From Streptomyces rubellomurinus (GTDB taxonomy: Bacteria; Actinomycetota; Actinomycetes; Streptomycetales; Streptomycetaceae): 13,667 nt of DNA. Positions 1 to 5,766 of the stretch are shown one piece after another; within the stretch, counting starts at the first letter, position 1; every line of letters starts with the position of its first letter. The notes below the pieces were generated by a model. It did no database searches. It was not told the origin of the DNA and saw only the letters and a list, made by a program, of their open reading frames with translations. Both the position numbers and the translations under genes were made by a program. Where the stretch lies: contig NZ_JZKH01000143.1 of the NCBI RefSeq assembly GCF_000961885.1, positions 1 through 13,667 of the forward strand, in the 5' to 3' direction.

Positions 1-1296
1 GCGCCGGACTGGCGCGTCCCGGTGATCGGCGGCCTCCCCGCCGACCGCCGACTCCTCGGCGGCGCGCGCGAGTTGGCCGAGGCCGTGATCGGCACGCTGG
101 TGGAACGCGTGCCGGTCTACCGCCGTCTGCCCCGGGAGCAGCTGGCCGGCGAACTCACCCGCGACGCCGAACGCCGCATCCGCGCCCTCGCACACACCGC
201 CCGGACCGGACGGCCCGCCCCCGAGGCCGAGTTCACCGCCGTCCGGGAGGCCGCCGCCCGCCGGGCCGAGGAGGGCCTGCCGCTGGACGCCGTCCTGCTC
301 GCCCACCACCTCGGGCTGGAGATCTGCTGGGAGTTCGCCACCCGGCACGCCCTCGCTGGTGACGCCGCCGACCTGCTCACGCTCAACCGACTGCTGCTGG
401 ACCAGCTCCGCGAGGCCACCGCCGCGGCCGGCGCCGGCTACCTGGACGGGCGGCGCCGACCGACCGAACACCGGTACGCCGCACGGCAGTCACTGCTCAC
501 CGCGCTGCTCGCCGGCACCCCCGCCGAGGACGCCGCCACCCGCGCCGGCCTACGGCTGCCCGCCGCCTACGCCGTACTCTGCCTGTCCGTCGCCGACCAC
601 CCCGACGAGCACGCGCCCGAGGTGGACCCGGCCATCGCCGCCCGCCGCAAGCTCCGCCGCCTCGGGGCCGAACTCGACCACCGCACCCGGCGGTCGGCTC
701 TCTACGCGCTGACGTCCTCGGGCGGTCTGGTGCTCGTCCCGCTCACACCCGGCCAGGGCGGCCAGGACGGCCAGGACGGCCAGGACGCCCACCGGAGAGC
801 CGACGCCCCCGCCGAAGCCACCTGGGCGCACCTCGCCGCCGCCGTCACCGCCGCCGCCCGGGCCGCCGGCGCGCCCGTCCAGGCCGGCGCGGCCGCCGCC
901 ACCCCCGCCGAGGTGCCCGCGGCGGCCGCGCTCGCCTGCGAAGTCCTGGACGTGGCCCGGGCGTTCGACCGCCCGCCCGGGCTGCACCGGCTGGACGACG
1001 TCCTCCTCGAATACCAGCTGACCCGGCCCAGCCAGGCCCGCGCCCGGCTCGCCGCACTCCTCGAACCACTGGTCGACGGCGGCGAGTTGCTCACCACCCT
1101 GCGCACCCATCTGGCCGGCGGCCTGAACCGGCGGCACACCGCGAGCGCCCTGCACCTGCACCCGAACACCGTCGACTACCGGCTGCGCCGGATCGCCGTC
1201 CTCACCGGCCTCGACCCGACCCAGCCCGCCGACGTCCTGCGGATCACCGCCGCCATCGCCGCCCGCACCGCCAAACAGGCCACCCCCGCCCGGTAG
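1..1296 (+). CDS. PucR/CdaR-family transcriptional regulator, 5' end probably outside window
   Basis: This is a predicted cytoplasmic DNA-binding regulator. The frame is open from base 1, and the first in-window start is GTG at 22 (424 aa from there). The codons before it (APDWRVPV) read like protein, so the true start probably lies upstream. From GTG 22, the helical N-terminal part (about residues 10-140) resembles the RsbRD N-terminal type of sensory domain. A central part (about 160-330) fits the degenerate GGDEF-like domain of CdaR regulators. The C-terminus (about 345-412), with NRRHTASALHLHPNTVDYRL, is the PucR-type helix-turn-helix. Family members sense small ligands or stress signals, but the ligand here is unknown. 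A glutamine- and aspartate-rich GQD tract (residues 244-255) from a 9-bp tandem repeat interrupts the central domain. The family call is firm; the regulated target is unknown. Confidence 0.85.
   Translation, partial: APDWRVPVIGGLPADRRLLGGARELAEAVIGTLVERVPVYRRLPREQLAGELTRDAERRIRALAHTARTGRPAPEAEFTAVREAAARRAEEGLPLDAVLLAHHLGLEICWEFATRHALAGDAADLLTLNRLLLDQLREATAAAGAGYLDGRRRPTEHRYAARQSLLTALLAGTPAEDAATRAGLRLPAAYAVLCLSVADHPDEHAPEVDPAIAARRKLRRLGAELDHRTRRSALYALTSSGGLVLVPLTPGQGGQDGQDGQDAHRRADAPAEATWAHLAAAVTAAARAAGAPVQAGAAAATPAEVPAAAALACEVLDVARAFDRPPGLHRLDDVLLEYQLTRPSQARARLAALLEPLVDGGELLTTLRTHLAGGLNRRHTASALHLHPNTVDYRLRRIAVLTGLDPTQPADVLRITAAIAARTAKQATPAR
751..786 (+). repeat. Four tandem 9-bp units inside the regulator gene
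   Basis: One copy of GGCCAGGGC followed by three exact copies of GGCCAGGAC encode Gly-Gln-Gly then (Gly-Gln-Asp)x3. The unit is a multiple of three, so copy-number change would keep the frame. It lies in the linker or central domain, away from the DNA-binding end. Confidence 0.9.
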
Positions 1297-1496
1297 TCAC
1301 GGCCGCCGCGAGGTCACCCCCCGGCTCTCGGCTCCCGGCGCCGCGAGCGGCAGCTCGACTCCCGGGCACTCGCAGGCACGGGAGGCCCCGCGCCGACCGG
1401 CCGAACGCCCTACCCACATCGCCCAGACCGCCACCGCAGGGCACGGGGACCGGCCCCGCGGCCGCGAGGTCCTACGCCCCCGTCTACGCCCCCGCC
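1297..1496. other. Convergent intergenic region with possible terminator and small repeats
   Basis: About 200 bp separate the convergent regulator and acyltransferase genes. An 18-nt near-perfect palindrome at 1331-1348 (one mismatched pair) and a 6-bp stem CTCCCG/CGGGAG at 1359-1364 and 1379-1384 could help end transcription. Neither is a textbook terminator. The 11-mer GCCGCGAGGTC occurs at 1305-1315 and 1461-1471. Two copies of a 12-mer, CTACGCCCCCGT and CTACGCCCCCGC, lie at 1472-1495, and a third partial copy starts at 1497 and includes the acyltransferase stop codon. No further gene is supported. Confidence 0.5.
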
Positions 1497-2258
1497 CTAC
1501 GCCCCGGCCTGCTCCCCCGGCAGCCGCAGGTCCCAGCCCACCAGGGCACGCAGCTGCTCCGCCGTCACGCCGTCCGGCACCGGCTGCGGGGCCTCGTGGC
1601 GCAGCGGCGGCTGCCAGCCGTCCTCCTCCGTCCAGCGGCGCACCACCTTGGCCGGCGCCCCGGCGACCACGCTGTGGTCGGGCACCTCGCCGCGCACCAC
1701 CGCGCCCGCCGCGACGACCACGTTGCGCCCGATCCGGGCCCCCGGCAGGATCACCGCGCCGGTGCCGATCCAGCTGCCCGCGCCGATCTCCACCGGCTCG
1801 TTGCGCGGCCACTGCTTGCCGATCGGCAGGTCGGTGTCCCGGTACTCGTGCGCCTGGTCGCTCACGTACACGCCCGGGCCCGTCCACACGTCGTCGCCGA
1901 TGACGATCGACTGGTGGCCGACGATGTGGCTGTCCCGGCCGATCACGCAGCCGCCGCCGATCCGCACGATCGGCTCCGGCCCGAGGTCGAGGCCGGGCAG
2001 GAAGCCGGCGCTGATGGTGACCCGCTCGCCGATGATCGAGAACGGCCCGATGGTGATCCACTGCTCGTTGAACACCGCCCCGAGCGGGAAGGCGAGCGTG
2101 GTGCCGTCGCCCAACTCGCCGAAGCGGTACGGGCCGGGGCGCCGGTTGGTGACCGCGCCGGTCCGCTGCACCCAGCGCCAGCCCCGGTGGACGAGGCGTC
2201 CGGCGGCCCGGCGGCCGCCGGCCCGGGCGGCGGCGAGGAGGGAACGGGTTATCGGCAT
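1497..2258 (-). CDS. Left-handed beta-helix (hexapeptide-repeat) acyltransferase
   Basis: This is a predicted 253-aa cytoplasmic O- or N-acyltransferase, probably trimeric and using acetyl-CoA or another acyl-CoA. Imperfect hexapeptide repeats of the [IV]GxxxxI type run from about residue 97 to 200 (for example VRIGGGCVIGRDSHIVG and IGAGSWIGTGAVILPGARIG). They end in the family signature AGAPAKVVRRW (199-209). A loop protrudes between coils at about 132-155, and H137 in DQAHEYRDTDLPIG is placed like the catalytic His of the galactoside/maltose acetyltransferase family. The arginine-rich N-terminus (residues 1-40) has no clear signal peptide. The ATG at 2258 is preferred because TAACGT lies six bases before it, suggesting a leaderless transcript. 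The acceptor is unknown; cell-surface sugars are one family possibility. Confidence 0.88.
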   Translation of the reverse strand: MPITRSLLAAARAGGRRAAGRLVHRGWRWVQRTGAVTNRRPGPYRFGELGDGTTLAFPLGAVFNEQWITIGPFSIIGERVTISAGFLPGLDLGPEPIVRIGGGCVIGRDSHIVGHQSIVIGDDVWTGPGVYVSDQAHEYRDTDLPIGKQWPRNEPVEIGAGSWIGTGAVILPGARIGRNVVVAAGAVVRGEVPDHSVVAGAPAKVVRRWTEEDGWQPPLRHEAPQPVPDGVTAEQLRALVGWDLRLPGEQAGA

Positions 2259-2264
2259 GCGCTC

Positions 2265-2270
2265 ACGTTA
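2265..2270 (-). promoter_or_regulatory. Putative -10 box TAACGT, leaderless start of acyltransferase gene
   Basis: TAACGT on the minus strand ends six bases before the ATG at 2258, and no Shine-Dalgarno sequence is present. It fits the TANNNT -10 form, and a transcript would then start at or next to the ATG. I see no convincing -35. Confidence 0.4.
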
Positions 2271-2358
2271 CCGGCCCGTAGCCTCGGCCCGGACGCCGGG
2301 CGGCCAAGATCACACGGTCCGGCCCCGTTCCGCCCGGCGGTCGGGGCACACTGCTGCC

Positions 2359-3138
2359 ATGGAGATCTCCGCGCACATCGACGCACTGCGCCGCGAGGGC
2401 GCCCTGCTCGCCGACGCCGCCGCCCGGACCGACCTGTCCGCGACCGTCCCGACCTGCCCGGACTGGCGGCTGACCCACCTGCTGCGGCACATCGGCAACG
2501 TCCACCGCTGGGCCGCCGCCCACCCGGCCCGCGGCCTGCGCACGCGGCTGGACGAGGCCGACGCCGCCGAGGTGCTCGGACCGCAGCCGTCCGACGCCGG
2601 CCTGCTCGACTGGTACCGCGAGGGCCACGCCGCCCTTCTGGACACGCTCACCAACACCCCGGCCGACGTGGAGTGCTGGACGTTCATGGACGCGCCCACC
2701 CCGCTGGCGTTCTGGGCCCGGCGCCAGGCGCACGAGACGGCCATCCACCGCATCGACGCCGACGGGGCGGCCGGCACGCCCGGCCCCGAGGTGGACAGCG
2801 CCCTCGCCGCGGACGGCATCGACGAGCTGCTGCGCGGCTTCCTGACCCGCGACCGCTCCACGCTGCGCAGCGACCGCCCGCGCACCGTCCTGGTCCGGAC
2901 CGTCGACAGAGCCCGCGCCTGGCACCTGACCATCAGCCCGGAGCCGCTGGCCGTCAGCGCCGACGTGGCCAACGAGGCCGGTGGGCAGGACGCACCGGCC
3001 GAGCTCACCCTCACCGGCCCCGCCCACGACCTCTACCTGCTGCTGTGGAACCGGCTCCCCGACGAGGCGCGTTCGCGGCTGACCGTCGACGGCGACGCGG
3101 ACCTGCTCCGGCTGTGGCAGGAGACCTCGGGGATCTGA
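2359..3138 (+). CDS. Maleylpyruvate isomerase family mycothiol-dependent enzyme (DinB-like)
   Basis: This 259-aa protein begins MEISAHIDALRREG at ATG 2359; the open frame extends much further upstream but lacks protein-like sequence there. The N-terminal part (about 1-150) is the metal-binding MDMPI N-terminal four-helix bundle of the DinB-like fold, with CPDWRLTHLLRHIGNVHRW and FWARRQAHETAIHRID. H44, E126 and H130 sit where the metal-binding His, Glu and His of the Corynebacterium maleylpyruvate isomerase are expected. The C-terminal part (about 165-255) matches the MDMPI C-terminal domain. Characterised relatives are mycothiol-dependent isomerases or transferases in gentisate breakdown, but no gentisate genes are nearby, so the substrate here is open. 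CACACT six bases before the ATG may be a leaderless -10. It diverges from the acyltransferase gene with about 100 bp between starts. Confidence 0.87.
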   Translation: MEISAHIDALRREGALLADAAARTDLSATVPTCPDWRLTHLLRHIGNVHRWAAAHPARGLRTRLDEADAAEVLGPQPSDAGLLDWYREGHAALLDTLTNTPADVECWTFMDAPTPLAFWARRQAHETAIHRIDADGAAGTPGPEVDSALAADGIDELLRGFLTRDRSTLRSDRPRTVLVRTVDRARAWHLTISPEPLAVSADVANEAGGQDAPAELTLTGPAHDLYLLLWNRLPDEARSRLTVDGDADLLRLWQETSGI

Positions 3139-3146
3139 GGCCGGGC

Positions 3147-3189
3147 GCCGGCGCGCCGGTCTCGGCACCCGCCGAGCCGGCACGCCGGC
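3147..3189. terminator. Bidirectional hairpin terminator between convergent genes
   Basis: Arms 3147-3166 and 3171-3189 form about 18 base pairs with one bulged T (3160) and one C/A mismatch (3154 with 3182), closed by the tetraloop ACCC. It starts nine bases after the isomerase-family stop and ends six bases before the hydratase stop, so it can serve both strands. No U-tract follows, which is common for actinobacterial terminators. Confidence 0.8.
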
Positions 3190-3195
3190 CACCGG

Positions 3196-3969
3196 TCAGC
3201 GCACCCAGTTCGCCGGACGCTTCTCCAGGAACGCCCGCATCCCCTCCTGCGCCTCCGCCGAGCCGAACAGCCGCGCCGACAGCTGCACCAGCTCGTCCGC
3301 GTCCCGCGCGAAGGAGCGCACCACGTCCGCGTTGGCGAGGCGCTTCGATTCGGCGAGCCCCTGCGGCGAGCCCAGGCGCAGCGCGTCCAGCAGCTCCTTC
3401 AGCGCGCCCTCGACCCCCTCGGCGGAGTCGGCCGCGCGGGTGAGCAGCCCGATCCGGGCGGCCTCGGCGGCGTCGAAGACCTCGCCGGTGAGGTAGTAGC
3501 GGGAGGCGGCGCGCGGGTCCAGCTTGGGTCGCAGCGGCAGCGAGATGACGGCGGGCGCGAGGCCGAGCCGGACTTCGGTGAAGGCGAAGGTGGCGGCCGG
3601 GCCGGCGATCGCGAGGTCGGCCGCACCGATCAGGCCGAGGCCGCCGGCCCGGGCGTGCCCGTCGACGACGGCGATCACCGGCTTCGTGCAGTCGACGATC
3701 GCCTTCTGCAGCTCCACCAGGCCGCGCGGGCCGACCGTCGGGTCGGCGCCGGTCGCCTCGGACAGGTCCGCGCCGGCGCAGAACACCTTGCCGGTGTGGG
3801 TGAGCACCACCGCGCGGACGTCCCGGTTCGCCGCCGCGACCGCCAGCCCGGCGTGCAGCTCGGACATCAGGCGGGAGGAGAGCGCGTTGCGGTTGTGCGG
3901 CGAGTCGAGGGTGAGCGTGGTGACGGCGTCGGCGGTGGTGACGCGGACGAGGGGCGCTGCGCTGGTCAT
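3196..3969 (-). CDS. Enoyl-CoA hydratase/isomerase family protein, methylglutaconyl-CoA hydratase-like
   Basis: This 257-aa crotonase-fold protein starts at ATG 3969 (MTSAAPLVRVTTADAVTTLTL), with a weak GCAGG Shine-Dalgarno about ten bases upstream. Oxyanion-hole segments are visible in KVFCAGADLSEA and HARAGGLGLIGAADLAI. By comparison with rat crotonase, the first catalytic glutamate (Glu144) is replaced by glycine, while the second (Glu164) is kept in FAFTEVRLGLAPAVIS. That pattern, with the TEVRLGLxPAVIS segment, resembles LiuC-type methylglutaconyl-CoA hydratases of leucine breakdown and related acyclic-terpene enzymes more than the straight-chain hydratases. The protein ends ERPANW-like (EKRPANWVR), as many family members do. 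No carboxylase or lyase partner is present in the window, so the pathway assignment is tentative and the family assignment is firm. Confidence 0.9.
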   Translation of the reverse strand: MTSAAPLVRVTTADAVTTLTLDSPHNRNALSSRLMSELHAGLAVAAANRDVRAVVLTHTGKVFCAGADLSEATGADPTVGPRGLVELQKAIVDCTKPVIAVVDGHARAGGLGLIGAADLAIAGPAATFAFTEVRLGLAPAVISLPLRPKLDPRAASRYYLTGEVFDAAEAARIGLLTRAADSAEGVEGALKELLDALRLGSPQGLAESKRLANADVVRSFARDADELVQLSARLFGSAEAQEGMRAFLEKRPANWVR

Positions 3970-4213
3970 CGGCGGGGCCTGCTTTCCGGCTGAGGGTGGG
4001 TCGGACCGCTGGCGCCGTCCGGGGTGCCCGGGCGGCGCCCGGACGACTCTGGCACGCCCACCCGCCCCTCGGCCAGAGCCACCGGGCGCACGGTGCCGCC
4101 GACCGGCCGGCTCCCCCGCCGCCGTCCGACCGGCGCCACCCGCCGCGGCCCGCCCACCCGCACGCCGGAAAACCGCTGGTGGCGGCCGCCTCGGGCCCGG
4201 CAGCATGGGCGAC
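3970..4213. other. Divergent intergenic region with inverted repeats
   Basis: About 244 bp separate the divergent hydratase and ATP-grasp genes. It holds a 6-bp perfect hairpin CCGGGC/GCCCGG (4028-4033 and 4037-4042, loop GGC) and a perfect 7-bp inverted repeat CTCTGGC/GCCAGAG (4047-4053 and 4072-4078). Either could be an operator. No promoter of the usual form is clear apart from the CAGCAT hexamer next to the ATP-grasp start. Confidence 0.4.
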
Positions 4214-5011
4214 GTGACCACCGACTCCCCCGTCCTGCTGCTCGCCCCGCGCGTCAACGAGACCGGCCTCCAGCTGCGCACCGCCGCCGGGCTGCGCGGC
4301 CTGCGCGCGCGCACCGCCGCCTCCTGGCAGGCGCCGCGCGAGCTGCTGGGCGCCCGGGTGCACGTGTACGGCGGGCCGCTGTTCGGCGACGCGGTCGGGC
4401 GCGAGCTCGGCCTCGCGCTGCTGGAGCCGTCCGCGGACTGGCTGGCCCGGCTGCCGCGCGTGTCGACCGGTCGGCGGGTGTCCGCGACGACGCTGGCCGA
4501 GGCCCGCGGGCTGCGCGGCCCGGCCTTCGTGAAGCCACCGGCGGACAAGCTGTTCGCGGCCCGCGTCTACCCGGACGGCGGCGCGCTGCCCGGGCCCGAG
4601 CTGCTGGACGGCGACACGCCGGTGCTGGTGAGCGAGGTGGTGCGGTTCCGCGCGGAGTACCGGCTGTTCGTGCTGGACGGCGCGGTGCGGGCGGGCTCCC
4701 GCTACGCGGTGGACGGTGAACTGTCCGTCGCGCCGTTGGGGCGGGACGACCGCGAGGTGGCGGTCTTCGCCCGCGACGTCCTGGCCGCCTCGGCCTCGGC
4801 CGCCCCGCTGCCGAGCGCGGTGGTGGTCGACGTCGGCCGGACGGACGACGGCTGGGCGGTGGTCGAGGCCAACGCGGCCTGGGCCAGCGGGGGTTACGCC
4901 GCCGAGCCGGGCGACGTCCTCGACGTGGTGCTGCGCTCGTCCGGTCCGGCCGGCCAACTCGGCGCCGCCGACCGGCCGTTCTGTCGCGAGCTGCCCGACG
5001 TGGTGCGCTGA
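4214..5011 (+). CDS. ATP-grasp domain protein (DUF4343 type)
   Basis: This is a predicted 265-aa cytoplasmic ATP-dependent ligase of unknown substrate. ATP-grasp enzymes join a carboxylate to an amine or thiol through an acyl-phosphate. Motifs include the nucleotide-binding lysine in FVKPPADKLF (K107), the strand PVLVSEVVRFRAEYRLFVL followed by the GAVRAGSRY strand, and the metal-binding end WAVVEANAAWASG, where E218 and N220 are the likely magnesium ligands. The family is the short ATP-grasp group known as DUF4343. Two starts compete. GTG 4214 (VTTDSPVLLL) is chosen because CAGCAT lies seven bases before it, a leaderless arrangement. ATG 4205 would add only three residues and has no Shine-Dalgarno. 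The RidA-fold gene follows after 64 bp on the same strand, so co-transcription is possible. Peptide or amino-acid modification is a guess from the family. Confidence 0.8.
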   Translation: MTTDSPVLLLAPRVNETGLQLRTAAGLRGLRARTAASWQAPRELLGARVHVYGGPLFGDAVGRELGLALLEPSADWLARLPRVSTGRRVSATTLAEARGLRGPAFVKPPADKLFAARVYPDGGALPGPELLDGDTPVLVSEVVRFRAEYRLFVLDGAVRAGSRYAVDGELSVAPLGRDDREVAVFARDVLAASASAAPLPSAVVVDVGRTDDGWAVVEANAAWASGGYAAEPGDVLDVVLRSSGPAGQLGAADRPFCRELPDVVR

Positions 5012-5075
5012 GGGGCCGGATGGCCCGGCGCCGCGGCTTGCGGCGCGCGCGAGCGATGACGCACGATCATGCGCC

Positions 5076-5480
5076 ATGACCACCACGCACCTCACCCACA
5101 TCACCGAACCGCCCGGCGTCGCGCCCGGCACCGGCTACACCCAGGTCGTCACCGGCAGCGGCCGGCTGGTCCAGGTCTCCGGCCAGGTCGCCTTCGACGA
5201 GCAGCGGAACCTGGTCGGCGAGGGCGACCCCAAGGCGCAGGCCCGCCAGGTCTTCGAGAACCTGCGCCGGTGCCTGGCCGCCGCCGGGGCCGACTTCTCC
5301 CACGTCGTCAAGTTCACCTTCTTCATGACCGACATCGCCCACCTCGCGGCGATCCGGGAGGCCCGCGACGAGTACCTGGGCGACCTGCCGCTGCCGGCCG
5401 CCTCCGCGATGCAGGTCGCGGCGCTCTTCCGGCCGGATGTGCTGATCGAGATCGAGGCGATGGCGATCGTCCAGGAGTAG
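5076..5480 (+). CDS. RidA-fold (YjgF/YER057c/UK114) protein lacking the catalytic arginine
   Basis: This 134-aa protein starts at ATG 5076 and has the standard length of the family, which forms trimers. Recognisable blocks are RLVQVSGQVAFD, QARQVFENLRRCLAAAGADFSHVVKFTFFMTDI and the C-terminal DVLIEIEAMAIVQE. In archetypal RidA, an arginine (Arg105 in E. coli, in a PARS motif) binds the carboxylate of 2-aminoacrylate and other imines for deamination. Here the same place reads PAAS, with A109 replacing it. The glutamates of the IEIEA strand remain. It therefore belongs with the Rid-superfamily groups without proven imine deaminase activity, and I do not call it RidA. CACGAT eight bases upstream could give a leaderless transcript, or the gene could be read through from the ATP-grasp gene 64 bp upstream. 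Confidence 0.9.
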   Translation: MTTTHLTHITEPPGVAPGTGYTQVVTGSGRLVQVSGQVAFDEQRNLVGEGDPKAQARQVFENLRRCLAAAGADFSHVVKFTFFMTDIAHLAAIREARDEYLGDLPLPAASAMQVAALFRPDVLIEIEAMAIVQE

Positions 5481-5493
5481 CCCCGCACCGGGG
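5481..5493 (+). terminator. Short hairpin directly after the RidA-fold stop codon
   Basis: CCCCG, loop CAC, CGGGG forms a five-base-pair stem that begins at the base after the stop codon. It is short, and the much larger inverted repeat that follows may be the real 3' structure. Confidence 0.3.
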
Positions 5494-5496
5494 ACG

Positions 5497-5607
5497 GGTT
5501 TCAGCGAACAGATTTCACCTGACAGATGACAGATAACAGATAACAGCTTTCAGATAACAGATGTTGAAATCTGTCATCTGTCAGTCGTTCGCTGAAACCT
5601 GAAACCC
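5497..5607. repeat. Heptad-periodic nested inverted repeat upstream of the chitinase promoter
   Basis: This AT-rich block stands out in its GC-rich surroundings. The outer arms 5497-5509 and 5587-5599 are a perfect 13-bp inverted repeat, and the inner arms 5519-5534 and 5569-5584 a perfect 16-bp one. A further 9-bp pair, 5509-5517 with 5565-5573, is an alternative pairing. From 5502 on, the whole block is in seven-base register. The plus strand has CAG at the start of eight of nine heptads from 5502 to 5564 (most often CAGATAA or CAGATGA), and the minus strand has CAG heptads reading inward from 5605. The left arm has one extra heptad (CAGATTT), which explains the 9-versus-2-nt asymmetry between the two stems. 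It could be a terminator, a cruciform or RNA structure, or a tandem protein-binding site. The function is not known to me. Confidence 0.9.
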
Positions 5608-5622
5608 ACCCCCCACCTCCAG

Positions 5623-5634
5623 TGGTACAGACCT
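5623..5634 (+). promoter_or_regulatory. First chi-box direct repeat / DasR-type operator half of pair
   Basis: TGGTACAGACCT matches the 12-bp direct repeats of Streptomyces chitinase promoters (consensus near TGGTCTAGACCA). The extended 16-mer at 5621-5636 agrees with a DasR site (ACTGGTCTAGACCACT) at 11 positions by my count. It ends just before the -35 box. Confidence 0.8.
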
Positions 5635-5635
5635 A

Positions 5636-5664
5636 TTGACGTATTGGTCCAGTCCTCCTACGGT
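5636..5664 (+). promoter_or_regulatory. Chitinase promoter, TTGACG - 17 bp - TACGGT
   Basis: TTGACG (5636-5641) and TACGGT (5659-5664) are separated by exactly 17 bp, close to the Streptomyces vegetative-type consensus. Transcription should start near 5671, leaving a leader of roughly 95 nt before the ATG at 5767. The two direct repeats flank and follow the -35, so a bound repressor would block polymerase. Confidence 0.75.
5645..5656 (+). promoter_or_regulatory. Second chi-box direct repeat / DasR-type operator
   Basis: TGGTCCAGTCCT is identical to the first repeat at 10 of 12 positions, starts 22 bp after it (about two helical turns), and lies between the -35 and -10 boxes. DasR, the GntR-family N-acetylglucosamine-responsive regulator, binds such sites in Streptomyces; its binding here is inferred. 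Confidence 0.8.
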
Positions 5665-5766
5665 GCCCATGCCCCCGCCTCCCCACAGCGCGGGCACCGA
5701 TCGCACGCGCACCACAACTCCGGTTCTACGTCACCCTGTTCAACCCCCACAGTCACAGGGAGAACC

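Noticed and set aside
1596..3443. Very long plus-strand open frame covering the acyltransferase antisense and the isomerase-family gene in another frame
   Set aside because: Translation is low-complexity Arg/Pro/Ala-rich and contains no family motif; it is the usual shadow of high-GC genes.
3011..5131. 706-codon minus-strand open frame opposite the ATP-grasp gene
   Set aside because: Real motifs are found only in the sense frames (ATP-grasp and hydratase). This frame is repetitive Arg/Gly/Ala sequence with no plausible ribosome-binding site.
5497..5607. The palindromic block as a CRISPR array, insertion-sequence end or replication origin
   Set aside because: There are no spacer-repeat units of CRISPR length, no transposase or target duplication nearby, and no replication genes; the 7-base units are also too short for DnaA boxes and do not match them.
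5644..5766. Upstream extension of the chitinase frame to a GTG-type start at 5644
   Set aside because: That start lies inside the promoter, between the -35 and -10 boxes. ATG 5767 has a good Shine-Dalgarno and begins a proper signal peptide.
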